Part shown: piece after piece, positions 44,357 to 56,955 of the stretch | Layout of the letters: every line of letters starts with the position of its first letter | How positions within the stretch are numbered: position 1 is the first letter of the stretch | NCBI RefSeq assembly: GCF_000407445.1 | Contig: NZ_ASWB01000001.1 | Location: 558,001-622,000, forward strand | Source: Enterococcus moraviensis ATCC BAA-383 | Lineage (GTDB): Bacteria; Bacillota; Bacilli; Lactobacillales; Enterococcaceae | Length of the DNA: 64,000 bases | Reading direction: 5' to 3' | Made by a program: the position numbers and the translations under genes | Notes under the pieces: generated by a model | Seen by the model: only the letters and a program-made list of their open reading frames with translations | What the model was told of the DNA's origin: nothing | Database searches by the model: none

Positions 44357-44541
44357 TTATCTTAACATATCCCATCATAAAATAGTTTAAATCGAATCAA
44401 CAAATTTTTCTTGTAAAGATTTATAAAAATAAGCCTTTGTACACAAATTAAAGAAGTACTAATTAAATGATTCGCTACAATATGCTCAACACGTTCTATT
44501 CTATATGCTACTATAGCTATTTTCATTTACTCTGTACAATA

Positions 44542-44586
44542 AAATAGAAAAGGAAGAGGTCCTAATCACCTCTTCCTTTCCTATTT
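44542..44586 (-). terminator. Terminator of the beta-glucoside operon
   Basis: About 18-bp stem (AAAGGAAGAGGT / ACCTCTTCCTTT core plus flanking AATAG/CTATT) with a 7-base loop, and the minus-strand tail TATTTTATT. It lies about 120 bases past the glucosidase stop. Confidence 0.82.
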
Positions 44587-44706
44587 CACCTTTGTCTCCA
44601 TCACATTCTAGTAGCCGGAGCTGAAGAAGACCATAAAAATTTATTAATAATTTTTTGTTACTAAGTTGTCTTACTTTTTATTGAATATTATCGCTGGTGT
44701 CAAGAC

Positions 44707-48057
<3,351 letters not shown>

Positions 48058-48083
48058 TTTTTTAACTATTTTTTCCCTCCATT

Positions 48084-48926
48084 TTAAATTGTATTTTTTT
48101 TATAAATAAGCCTATCTAAATGAATCGTTAGATAACTTTTTTCCTCTTTAGAAATCATTACTCGATGTTTTTTCTTGAGAAACATGGTAATTTTCTCTGT
48201 ACATTCAAAAGAACTCGGATAGGTTTCTTTGACCATTAAAAAAAGAGAATCTTCCCCATCTACATGAAGAGTGCCGTTAAAAATTCTTTGAGCCAAAAAT
48301 TTCAAATGCGTGATAAAGCGGTAAAAATAAACAGAATCTTCATCGATTGTCACGTTAAAATGGTATTTTACAATGCTCAAAATCTCTGTCATCAATTTAG
48401 TTACTTCATACGCATGTTCTAGATTTTCATCTAACTCTGAATTCACAATATGAAAAGCAATAAAGCCAGCTTCATCTTCAGATAATTGTACATCTAATCG
48501 CTGTTTAATCAGTATAATTGCTTCTTGACCTAACTGAAATTCCACAGGATAAAAGCGTTTGATATCCCAAAGCATTGCATTTTTCATCGCAATTCCTTGT
48601 TGCTTTCGGTGAATAGAAGTATAAATATGATCAGTTAATGAAATATAGATACCTTCACTTAGTTTCTTTCCTAACTTCAATTTAATGTTTTCAATAATTT
48701 CATCTGTAACAGATAAGAAATCACTTGGAATACTTGCAATGATTTGTTGGAACTTTCCAGATAAGTCTTGACTTTGAAGAACAAATTTTTTATTTACTAA
48801 AGAATCTTCGACTGCCTCTCCTATTTTTTTTTGATAAGCAAGCCCTTTTCCAAGAACAACAATTTCATTACCTAGATTGTCTAAACACACAACAACATTA
48901 TTATTCAATATCTTCTGAATAATCAT
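48084..48926 (-). CDS. licT: LicT/BglG-family transcription antiterminator
   Basis: 280 residues: N-terminal RNA-binding CAT domain (MIIQKILNNNVVVCLDNLGNEIVVLGKG in part; AYQKKIGE), then PRD1 (about 65-170, with LTDHIYTSIHRKQ) and PRD2 (about 170-280, with FLAQRIFNG and SYLTIHLDRL). PRD histidines are phosphorylated by the PTS, linking sugar uptake with antitermination. Two target elements are visible, at its own leader and before the PTS gene. Confidence 0.93.
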   Translation of the reverse strand: MIIQKILNNNVVVCLDNLGNEIVVLGKGLAYQKKIGEAVEDSLVNKKFVLQSQDLSGKFQQIIASIPSDFLSVTDEIIENIKLKLGKKLSEGIYISLTDHIYTSIHRKQQGIAMKNAMLWDIKRFYPVEFQLGQEAIILIKQRLDVQLSEDEAGFIAFHIVNSELDENLEHAYEVTKLMTEILSIVKYHFNVTIDEDSVYFYRFITHLKFLAQRIFNGTLHVDGEDSLFLMVKETYPSSFECTEKITMFLKKKHRVMISKEEKSYLTIHLDRLIYKKNTI

Positions 48927-48943
48927 TTTTTCACCACCTAAAA

Positions 48944-49012
48944 AGACCTGATTGTAAATTTATAAAACGTCAAAAAATAAGACTTACGTTTTACCAATTT
49001 ACAATCAGGTCT
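48944..49012 (-). terminator. Attenuator terminator in the licT leader
   Basis: 17 bp of perfect stem (AGACCTGATTGTAAATT and its complement) plus a further 8 bp (TAAAACGT / ACGTTTTA) beyond a 2x2 internal loop, followed on the minus strand by TTTTTAGG. It is 18 bases upstream of licT, so it must be read through. Confidence 0.9.
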
Positions 49013-49038
49013 AGCTTGAATTTTTTCAATTACTATCC
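49008..49038 (-). promoter_or_regulatory. RAT (LicT/BglG antiterminator target) in the licT leader
   Basis: Minus strand GGATAGTAATTG then TTCAAGCTAGACC, 31 nt in all, matching the RAT consensus GGATTGTTACTG ... CAGGCAAAACC at most positions. Its final AGACC is the first part of the terminator 5' arm, so RAT and terminator exclude each other, as in the bgl/lic systems. Confidence 0.8.
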
Positions 49039-49071
49039 ACATGAAATTAGAAATATTCTTCTATGTCTCGT

Positions 49072-49100
49072 ATTTTATCAAACGCTTTCATTTTTGTCAA
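49072..49100 (-). promoter_or_regulatory. Promoter of the licT-PTS-glucosidase operon with a cre-like site
   Basis: TTGACA (49095-49100) and TAAAAT (49072-49077), 17-bp spacing, minus strand. The spacer holds ATGAAAGCGTTTGATA (49076-49091), close to the CcpA cre consensus on its left half. This predicts glucose repression. Confidence 0.78.
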
Positions 49101-49325
49101 TGTAATTTTTAATTAGTTTTCACACACTGTGAACAATAATGAACAGCTACATTTAATTTCATTTAGAAACAAAAATGTATCAAATGTCCTGTTATTCATA
49201 AAATGAATAACACTTATATTCTTATACTGACTATCCAAAAATGCAATTTCACATTCAAATGATTCCCCTGTATACTTTAAAGTGCTTAATAACTCAACTA
49301 TATTATAAAATCGGAGGGAATATAA

Positions 49326-51089
49326 ATGACGACAAAAATGACAGAAAAAATGTGCTTTAGTCCATCTTTTGACTATATCGATAACGGTGTTGAACATGGT
49401 GTGCTCAGCCCATTTGAGACAAAAGAAATCATTTTGAAAAAAGGGGATCAAATTGCTGAAGGTTTTAAACCATTAACGAATGATATTAAAATGCTGAAAG
49501 ATGTCCCAGTAGAATTACGAGACGGTATCACAATCTACACGGATATCTACTTACCAATTACTGAGAAAAAAGTACCTGTTCTCATTGCGTGGAGTCCATA
49601 TGGTAAAAGTGCTGGAACCGCGCCTCGCTACAAAAATCTTTTTAATATGCTAGGTATGGGAAATCATTGGAACTCAGGATTAACAAAATTTGAAGCACCT
49701 GACCCGGATTATTGGTGCGCACATGGTTATGCTGTATGTAATCCCGATATGCGCGGCATCGCACATAGCGAAGGAAATACTACGATGATTGGTTCACAAG
49801 AAGCACAGGACGGTTATGACTTAATCGAATGGTTAGCTTCCCAATCATGGTCCAATGGTAAAACAGCACTTACAGGAACTTCTTATTTAGCTTTTTCACA
49901 ATGGTATATCGCTGCTGAACAGCCTCCTCACTTAACTTGTATCAATCCAACAGAGGGACTTGCAGATGGTTATCGTGACTTAGCTTTTATAGGTGGAATT
50001 CCAGATGAAAACTTTATTGAGCGCTTGCAAGTGAATCACGTCAGTGCGAAAAATGCTACACGTGAAGACTTAGTAAAAGAAATGAAAGCATATCCTTTGG
50101 CCAATACAGCAGTTTGGCAAGATAAAGTTGCTGATCCAAATAAAATCACAATACCTGCCTTTGTTATTGCAAGCTATTCAAATACACTACACACGATGGG
50201 AACTTTCCGTTCTTGGCGTACGTTAGGATCAAAAGAAAAATGGCTTCGTATTCATGATCGTCAAGAATGGCCTTATTATTATGATGAAAAAAATATTGAA
50301 GAATTACGCCGATTTTTTGATTATTATTTACTTGAAAAAGAAAACGGCTGGACAGAAACACCAACTGTTCGCTATTCACTTATTGATTTTCATGGTGGTA
50401 ACAAAACAGACATTCCATCAGAATCTTTCCCACCTTCAACAAGTGAAAACAAACGCTATTACTTGAACGGACTATCCCGTACTTTACAAGAAAATCCTGA
50501 AACAAAAGATGCCACAGTAAAATATACTGCAGGTAATTTACCAGGTCGTAGCTCTTTTCAACTAACTTTCGCTAAAGATACCGATTTTGTTGGTTATCCA
50601 AAAGCTAAACTATTCATGGAAGTTGAAGGTTATGAGGATATGGATATTTTTGTTTGGATTCAAAAGTTAGACAAATTGGGAAATGTTTTAAGTGAGTTTG
50701 TTGTTCCAAATCACGGTGCTGCCCTTCAAGATTTCACACAAGAGGGTGCCTCTGCTCTGCGTTACAAAGGAGCTTGGGGACGTCTTCGAGCTTCCATGCG
50801 TCATCTTGATAGCGGACTTACAACAGATGAAATCCCCGCTTATACCTTTGACCGTGTTCAAAAATTATCAAAAGGTGAAATTGTTGCGCTTGATATTGTA
50901 TTAAGTCCACTTGGTCTATCCTACAAAGCTGGTGAAACCTTAAGAATGGTTATCAGTACAAAAGACGAACTCGGATCTGTGATGCCGGGAACACCAGGTT
51001 GCACACCTGATAATCAAGGAACGCACATTCTTCATACTGGTGGCGAATATGCTTCATATCTTCAATTACCATTGATAGTCACTCATTAA
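49326..51089 (+). CDS. CocE/NonD-family hydrolase (X-Pro dipeptidyl-peptidase-like)
   Basis: 587 residues. Alpha/beta-hydrolase core (about 60-290): GITIYTDIYLPIT, VLIAWSPYGKS, CNPDMRGIAHSEGN and the nucleophile elbow GTSYLAFSQW. A C-terminal jelly-roll domain (about 350-587) follows. Family members cleave esters, beta-lactams, cocaine or X-Pro peptides, so the substrate is unknown. No signal peptide. GGAGGGAAT precedes the start. The LysR gene 72 bases downstream in the same direction may control it. Confidence 0.85.
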   Translation: MTTKMTEKMCFSPSFDYIDNGVEHGVLSPFETKEIILKKGDQIAEGFKPLTNDIKMLKDVPVELRDGITIYTDIYLPITEKKVPVLIAWSPYGKSAGTAPRYKNLFNMLGMGNHWNSGLTKFEAPDPDYWCAHGYAVCNPDMRGIAHSEGNTTMIGSQEAQDGYDLIEWLASQSWSNGKTALTGTSYLAFSQWYIAAEQPPHLTCINPTEGLADGYRDLAFIGGIPDENFIERLQVNHVSAKNATREDLVKEMKAYPLANTAVWQDKVADPNKITIPAFVIASYSNTLHTMGTFRSWRTLGSKEKWLRIHDRQEWPYYYDEKNIEELRRFFDYYLLEKENGWTETPTVRYSLIDFHGGNKTDIPSESFPPSTSENKRYYLNGLSRTLQENPETKDATVKYTAGNLPGRSSFQLTFAKDTDFVGYPKAKLFMEVEGYEDMDIFVWIQKLDKLGNVLSEFVVPNHGAALQDFTQEGASALRYKGAWGRLRASMRHLDSGLTTDEIPAYTFDRVQKLSKGEIVALDIVLSPLGLSYKAGETLRMVISTKDELGSVMPGTPGCTPDNQGTHILHTGGEYASYLQLPLIVTH

Positions 51090-51161
51090 AACTTGTTAAA
51101 TCAATAAGTAAACTTTATACTAGAGCTACTATTAAATATAATTATTTGAGATGGAGCCAAG

Positions 51162-52061
51162 ATGAAGTTAACAACCTTAAACTATTTTGTTACAGTGGCT
51201 ACTGAAGGAAATTTTACAAGAGCTTCCGAAAAACTATATATTTCTCAGCCAACCCTAAGTAGGCGCATACAAAATTTAGAATCTGAACTAGGAGTAGAAT
51301 TATTTATTCGTCATAACCATGGACTTACATTGTCTGATGCTGGTGAGCAATTCCTAAAAGAAGTCAGCGACGTTTTAAAACGCATAGATCATTTATCTCA
51401 TATGTTCGACCATCAAGTAAATTCTGATGAAGCATCCCATATTTTTAAAATTGGCTATTTGCAGAATTTCAATATGGGAAAAATGTATGAGATATTTGAG
51501 TATTTTAAAAATAAGCATCCAAATGTTCAATTTGTAACGAAACAAGATACTCCGATAAATTTAGCCGATGGACTTTCAAATGGTCGATATGATTTAGTCT
51601 TTAATTTAGTAACTTACCTTCAAACAAAGCAAAATATTGAAAAATCTATATTTTTGGAAAATTATCTGCAAATTGCAGTGCCCTTTCATCATATTTTAAA
51701 TGATAGAAAAAAAGTGAGTTTTGCAGATTTAAGTAGTGAGACCTTTATCTTACTTGAAAGACAATATTCACCTGTTATTGTTGACTATGTAATTGGACAA
51801 GGTATCAAAAACGGGTTCAATTTAAAAGCAAATTCTTATGTAAAAGATCTTGATGAAGGTCTTTCAAGAGTTTCAGTCGGGAACGATTTAGCTTTTTTAT
51901 ATTCAGGTATGAATGACGGAACATTAGAAGAGAAATATCATATTAAAATTATTGATATTGATAACGTAAGTACGGATCATACTATTGCTGTTGCTTACAA
52001 TAAGGAATATAAAAATGAACTCCTTCAAGAATTATTTATGTACTACAAAACAGTAAAATAA
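51162..52061 (+). CDS. LysR-family regulator
   Basis: 299 residues: winged HTH MKLTTLNYFVTVATEGNFTRASEKLYISQPTLSRRIQNLE (in part) then an effector domain (about 90-299). The start has GGAGCCAAG nearby. It follows the CocE-like gene and probably regulates it, which is inference from adjacency. Confidence 0.9.
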   Translation: MKLTTLNYFVTVATEGNFTRASEKLYISQPTLSRRIQNLESELGVELFIRHNHGLTLSDAGEQFLKEVSDVLKRIDHLSHMFDHQVNSDEASHIFKIGYLQNFNMGKMYEIFEYFKNKHPNVQFVTKQDTPINLADGLSNGRYDLVFNLVTYLQTKQNIEKSIFLENYLQIAVPFHHILNDRKKVSFADLSSETFILLERQYSPVIVDYVIGQGIKNGFNLKANSYVKDLDEGLSRVSVGNDLAFLYSGMNDGTLEEKYHIKIIDIDNVSTDHTIAVAYNKEYKNELLQELFMYYKTVK

Positions 52062-52127
52062 CTCATTAAGTAAATGAGAGAAAATATCCCATCTCTACGC
52101 AATTTGTTTTCATCGCAAACAAAAAAG

Positions 52128-52166
52128 CTCAAACTACTAAATAATCAATAATTTGAGTTTTTTTTG
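52128..52166 (+). terminator. Terminator after the LysR gene
   Basis: CTCAAA pairs with TTTGAG (with further weak inner pairs around ACTA/TAAT), followed by eight T. The following stretch 52170-52586 contains no supported gene: one GTG frame at 52172 encodes only about 27 residues with no binding site. Confidence 0.7.
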
Positions 52167-52586
52167 CTTCGTGTTAAAAAGACTGCCTCTATTGATATCA
52201 CTGAAATTTTCATTAAATTGACTACCGCCTTGACTACATACATTAAAAAGTAAGTGATGGTTCCAAGCATGTCATTATGAAAGTATCAAAAATCAGATCC
52301 ATCATAACAATTACTCCTAAAAACGGTAAGAGCTAAGTTTAACTTACAAATTTTTAGTTTAATAGGAAGCATTGTTTTGGTATTTTTCGAATTTTTTTTG
52401 TCGTCAACTTTTCTATGATTTTTACCTATTTTCTGACAATACAGTTAGTCAAGTTGGTATAATCAAGTACAATCACAGAAAATCTGCATAAATTCCTTAA
52501 ACAAAGTCAAAAGAAAAAAAACTTGATATCAAAGAAAATATGATTCCCCTCTTTTTTTATTCTAAGATTTACAAAAAATATTTTGA

Positions 52587-55247
52587 CTAAAGTAACTCTT
52601 GATATTTTCTCATATAGATTTTTTTGATCACTGTTACTAAAAATAAATAGGCAACAATAGTTGGAATCAAATAATAAAAATAATTTCCAGGCAACGGAGC
52701 AAATCCAATACTAGCGCCTAGACCCGTGAATGGTAAAATTGTTCCAACCAAAATCCCAATCGAAGTAACTAGCGTCAAAATACCTGACGCTCTACTTTGA
52801 AGAAACGGTATTTTAGGCGTTCTCAACACATGTAGCACCAGCATTTGTGACCATAACGATTCAATAAACCAACCAGCGTGAAAAATAGCGATAAATAGTA
52901 GTTGTTTATCAGCAGTTAGCGAAAAGAAGCCGCCACCTAAAATAGCTGGACAAATAATAAAGTACATAAATAAATACGTTACGATATCAAAAATAGAACT
53001 TGTTGGTCCAAACCATTTCATGAATGAACCGATCGATTTAGCTTCCCATTTTTTCGGCTTTTCTACATATTCAGCATCCACATTATCCCAAGGAACTGAC
53101 ATACATGATGTATCATAAATCAAATTCAAAAAAAGTGATTGGATTGGCGCTACTGGTAAAAATGGTAAGAAGATACTAGCTGGAATAACAGAAAATACAT
53201 TACCAAAATTGGAACTTGCAGTCATTTTGATATATTTCATTGTATTACTAAACACTCTGCGACCGGATATGATTCCTTTTTCCAAGACCATCAAGTCTTT
53301 TTGCAGTAAAATGACATCTGCCGATTCTTTGGCAATGTCGACTGCAGTATCGACAGAAATTCCAACATCCGAAACTTTCATCGCACCGGCATCATTGATC
53401 CCATCTCCCATGAATCCAACTGTTTGTTCATTTTTTTTCAATGCTTTTACAATTTTTGTTTTTTGATCAGGAGTTACTTTTGTGAAAATGTTGTATTCAT
53501 TCACCGTTTCTTCTAACTCCGTTTCAGATAGCTTTGCAAGAGATGAACCATTGATCATTTTTTCCACACCAAGACCAACCTCTTTACAAACTGAACGGGT
53601 AACCAACTCATTATCACCTGTTAAGATTTTCACTGAAACACCATTATTTTCTAGCGCTTTAATAGCTGCTGCTGCCGTTTCTTTAGGAGGATCTAAAAAT
53701 GCTAAATACCCTTGTAAGATCAATTCTTTTTCATCTTCAACCGAATAGTCATCTAATTGATTGTTGACCTGTTTATCGGCAATCGCTAATACTCGTAAGC
53801 CATCTTTATTTAATTCGTTTACTGTTTTTAATACTTGCTTCTTTATTTGGGGCGTGATTGGCACAATCTCACCATGTTGGTTGATATGAGAACAAGCTTG
53901 CAGCATTTCTTCCACTGCACCTTTGGTAATCAAAAAACTTTGATTAGATCTTCTATTTTTGACCACCACACTCATTCTTCTACGATTAAAATCAAATGGA
54001 ATTTCATCAATTTTAAAGTAGTCTTCTTCATCAATGAATAACTCTTTTGACGTTGCTTCAATAATTGCTTTATCAATTAGATTGCGCAGGCCTGTTTGAA
54101 AGTAGCTATTTAAAAATGCTGAATGTAAGACTTCTCGATCTTCTTGACATGAAGTATTGTAATGATATTCTAAAATCACTTTATCTTGTGTTAGTGTACC
54201 CGTTTTATCTGTACATAAAATATCCATGGCGCCAAAGTTTTGAATAGCATTGATATTTTTCATGATCGTGCCTTCTTTTGCCATGTCTCTAGAGCCCTTA
54301 ACTAAATTGGTCGTAACAATCATTGGCAGCATTTCTGGCGTAAGGCCAACCGCTGTCGCAATCGCAAACATCAAGGCTTCACTCCAATTACCTTTTGTAA
54401 TGCCATTGATCAAAAAGACTGCTGGTGTAATGACCATCATAAAACGAATCAACAACCAAGTGGTTTTATTCACACCTAATTCAAAGCTTGTCTTTTTCTC
54501 ATCATCCGCTACATCTTGGGCAATTTTTCCAAATAAGGTATTGTCTCCAACGCGAACTGCTACCCCGACACCACTACCGCTAACCACATTACTTCCTAAG
54601 AATAATAGATTTTCAAAATCCGTTTGATTATTATTTGTTGAAACGAAATTCTTTACTTTTTTTTCAACAGGAAAACTTTCACCCGTCATCGCTGATTGAG
54701 ATACAAATAAATCTTTTGCATGAATCAAACGAAGGTCTGCTGGAATCATATCGCCAGCTGAAAGCTTCACTAAATCGCCACAAACCACTTCATCCATAGG
54801 AATTTCCATCTCTTTATTTTCTCTGGTAACAGTCGCTGTGATTTGGATCATGGTTTGTAGCTTACTAACAACATTATTAGATTTGACTGATTGGATTAAC
54901 GTCATCGTCCCACTCAATAAAATCATGACCAGCATGATCAAAACACCCGCAATATCTTTTTCACTTGGATCAGCATATACGTATTCCGTAAAAAATGAAA
55001 TCGTGGCAAGAACCATCAGCACCACAGTAAAAGGTGTAACATAGGATTTTACGACGGTATAAATAAATGATTTCTTTTTATCACCAGTGATTTTATTTAC
55101 ACCAAATTTTTCCTTTGATTGTTGAACTTCTCTGGCTTTCAGTCCATCCCACGAAGAGGAAAAACTTTCTAGCACTTTGTCGATAGGTAAATTGGCTAAT
55201 TTTTGATAGGCTTTTTCATGGATCATGTTCTTCATTTCTTTTTGCAT
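52587..55247 (-). CDS. mgtA: P-type Mg2+ transport ATPase MgtA
   Basis: 886 residues, a P3B-type ATPase: N-terminal cation-ATPase segment, TM pairs, TGES (MTGESFPVEKK), phosphorylation site CTDKTGTLTQDK, hinge GFMGDGINDAGAMK, and six C-terminal TM helices with NLIYDTSCMSVPWDN, typical of MgtA/MgtB. It imports Mg2+ with ATP. AAGAGG lies upstream of the ATG. Control by the M-box RNA upstream fits this role. Confidence 0.95.
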   Translation of the reverse strand: MQKEMKNMIHEKAYQKLANLPIDKVLESFSSSWDGLKAREVQQSKEKFGVNKITGDKKKSFIYTVVKSYVTPFTVVLMVLATISFFTEYVYADPSEKDIAGVLIMLVMILLSGTMTLIQSVKSNNVVSKLQTMIQITATVTRENKEMEIPMDEVVCGDLVKLSAGDMIPADLRLIHAKDLFVSQSAMTGESFPVEKKVKNFVSTNNNQTDFENLLFLGSNVVSGSGVGVAVRVGDNTLFGKIAQDVADDEKKTSFELGVNKTTWLLIRFMMVITPAVFLINGITKGNWSEALMFAIATAVGLTPEMLPMIVTTNLVKGSRDMAKEGTIMKNINAIQNFGAMDILCTDKTGTLTQDKVILEYHYNTSCQEDREVLHSAFLNSYFQTGLRNLIDKAIIEATSKELFIDEEDYFKIDEIPFDFNRRRMSVVVKNRRSNQSFLITKGAVEEMLQACSHINQHGEIVPITPQIKKQVLKTVNELNKDGLRVLAIADKQVNNQLDDYSVEDEKELILQGYLAFLDPPKETAAAAIKALENNGVSVKILTGDNELVTRSVCKEVGLGVEKMINGSSLAKLSETELEETVNEYNIFTKVTPDQKTKIVKALKKNEQTVGFMGDGINDAGAMKVSDVGISVDTAVDIAKESADVILLQKDLMVLEKGIISGRRVFSNTMKYIKMTASSNFGNVFSVIPASIFLPFLPVAPIQSLFLNLIYDTSCMSVPWDNVDAEYVEKPKKWEAKSIGSFMKWFGPTSSIFDIVTYLFMYFIICPAILGGGFFSLTADKQLLFIAIFHAGWFIESLWSQMLVLHVLRTPKIPFLQSRASGILTLVTSIGILVGTILPFTGLGASIGFAPLPGNYFYYLIPTIVAYLFLVTVIKKIYMRKYQELL

Positions 55248-55319
55248 CAGAGGTATCCTCTTTTCTTTCTATTGTTTTTTTGTTTATCGAACTATCATCT
55301 GGCATGATTACCACATCCT

Positions 55320-55545
55320 TTCCACACAAAAAGAACGCACTGAAAACTCAGTCCGCTTTGACGTGAGTCTTCGTAATCGTTGAGTTTTGGCACTATACAA
55401 CGTAAAAAGCCTCTGCTTTTAGCTACCTTATGAAAAGCCTTCGTTCGACAATTCCTGTTCTACCCATTGGCGTCTCTCGACATTTTTGGGCAGTAGCCTG
55501 TGTTTGTATAGGAGCCTCACCTAACAAGAAGAATTACACGTTTAG
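55320..55545 (-). ncRNA. M-box (ykoK) Mg2+ riboswitch with terminator
   Basis: Minus strand: GTTAGGTGAGGCTCCTATAC, then CAGGCTACTGCCCAAAAATG, GACGCCAATGGGTAGAACAG, CATAAGGTAGCTAAAAGC and GTATAGTGCCAAAACTCAACG, which are the conserved M-box segments in order. AAAACTCA can pair with TGAGTTTT (about 55388 with 55345) followed by GTGCGTTCTTTTT, the likely Mg2+-induced terminator. High Mg2+ would switch mgtA off. Confidence 0.95.
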
Positions 55546-55707
55546 TTTAATGATTTACCTCCTTATTTTATAGTCGAAAAAAGGAATAGCTCTATAGAGA
55601 AAACGAGATAGTCTATTTCACTATTTTTGTTTAAGATCGTTATATAGACGAACATCCCAACTTCGTTTATGCATAAATCCATACTCCTTTTTACAATGTA
55701 AACTCTG

Positions 55708-55746
55708 ACAAAATCCACTTCGTCTTTCCAGCGAAGTGGATTTTGT
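55708..55746. terminator. Orphan terminator-like hairpin 1
   Basis: 15-bp perfect stem ACAAAATCCACTTCG / CGAAGTGGATTTTGT with a 9-base loop and plus-strand tail TTTTGTTTTCTTTC. No supported gene ends here on either strand; a 70-residue minus frame across it (55563-55775) is not convincing. Confidence 0.7.
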
Positions 55747-55880
55747 TTTCTTTCTCTTTTACAAGATATCAACAAAATGGAATAGTCCTATAAGTATAAT
55801 AAAATGGTGTCACTTGAAATTTCAAACTATACTAAATGAGTAAAAAGTTCATCGTTTCTTATCAGATTTAGTACACTGAT

Positions 55881-55926
55881 AAAAGCTCCTTTAATTGGTT
55901 TGCTATCACCAATTGAAGGAGCCTTT
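55881..55926 (+). terminator. Orphan terminator-like hairpin 2
   Basis: AAAAGCTCCTTTAATTGGT pairs with ACCAATTGAAGGAGC, followed by CTTTTCTTTT on the plus strand. The sequence between the two hairpins (55747-55880) has no supported reading frame, so this could end a small RNA. The stretch 55927-56046 otherwise holds only the region upstream of the next LysR gene. Confidence 0.65.
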
Positions 55927-56046
55927 TCTTTTGCTAATCAACCTACTATTAATTTTTTATATAGTTTTTCAAAAAAAGAACTATTTCAATAAGACTTATT
56001 TTATCTTGTAGAGGACTAAATTTTATTGTGTAAAGGAGCTGCAAAA

Positions 56047-56928
56047 ATGAAGCTAAAACACTTAGACTATTTTTTATCTTTATGTAAAAATAAGAGTTTT
56101 ACAAAAGCCTCTGAAGAATTAGGGATTTCTCAACCCTATCTGAGTACTCATATCCGAGAATTAGAAAAGGAACTAAATGTTCAATTAATAATCAGAAATC
56201 ACGGGAATAACACTTTAACACCCGAAGGTTTTGTTTTGAAAAGACGAGGTGAAACAATATTTCAAGAATTTGAAAATGCCCTATCTGAAATCAATTTGTT
56301 AGTCCATACAGGAGAAACTGCAACGATCAGAATTGGGACTAATTTAGCGGATACCGATTATTTGATAGCAAACTCATTGACTATTTTCCAAAAACGCTAT
56401 CCATCCGTTTCTCTTAATTACAGCTATTATAGTAATTTAGAAGAGGTTCTTGAACACAACGAAATTGATATTGCGCTAGGTATTCTTTCAGATAAGAAAA
56501 GTTCGATTAAGACTGATTTAATTTTTTCTGAATCTTATGTTGTTTTCACTAGCACCCAAAATAAGTTAGCAAAATTGGATGAAGTATCCGTACATCAGTT
56601 AAAAGAGTTGCCTTTAATAAACTATTCAAATCAACTTTTTGAAAAGAAGATAATTGATTCATGGATCGAATCAACGCATCCAGAACTTTATACGAATCGA
56701 CATTATGAGCTTCCATCTACACTTTCGATATTAAATTTAGTTGATCAAGACTTTGGAGTCGCTTTTCTTCCCTTTTCATTGGCAGATTCACTTCCTCTTC
56801 ATTTGAATGTTTCTTCTATTGAAATGATCAATGGCCCATTTAGAGATATTTCAATCGGTTATTCCTCAGATTACACCCTCTCTGAAAGCCACAAATATCT
56901 ACTCAAACAACTTCAATTTATTTTTTAA
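56047..56928 (+). CDS. LysR-family regulator, first of a tandem pair
   Basis: 293 residues from the ATG at 56047 (AAAGGAG 8 bases upstream; in-frame start 56026 lacks one). HTH KLKHLDYFLSLCKNKSFTKASEELGISQPYLSTHIREL (in part) and an effector domain (LALGILSDKK-type segment DIALGILSDKKSSI, DFGVAFLPFSL). It is 27 bases before a second LysR gene of similar layout, so they are co-transcribed. Target unknown. Confidence 0.88.
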   Translation: MKLKHLDYFLSLCKNKSFTKASEELGISQPYLSTHIRELEKELNVQLIIRNHGNNTLTPEGFVLKRRGETIFQEFENALSEINLLVHTGETATIRIGTNLADTDYLIANSLTIFQKRYPSVSLNYSYYSNLEEVLEHNEIDIALGILSDKKSSIKTDLIFSESYVVFTSTQNKLAKLDEVSVHQLKELPLINYSNQLFEKKIIDSWIESTHPELYTNRHYELPSTLSILNLVDQDFGVAFLPFSLADSLPLHLNVSSIEMINGPFRDISIGYSSDYTLSESHKYLLKQLQFIF

Positions 56929-56955
56929 TGCATTCTTAAAAAGGAGAAATATGTT

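Noticed and set aside
48944-49012. Long hairpin as an insertion-sequence end or mobile repeat
   Set aside because: No transposase, no second copy in the window, and it fits a RAT-linked terminator exactly.
52172-52255. Short GTG frame encoding about 27 residues after the LysR terminator
   Set aside because: No ribosome binding site and too short to judge; possibly a gene remnant.
55563-55775. 70-residue minus-strand frame between mgtA and the LysR pair
   Set aside because: It passes through a 15-bp terminator hairpin and has no family resemblance.
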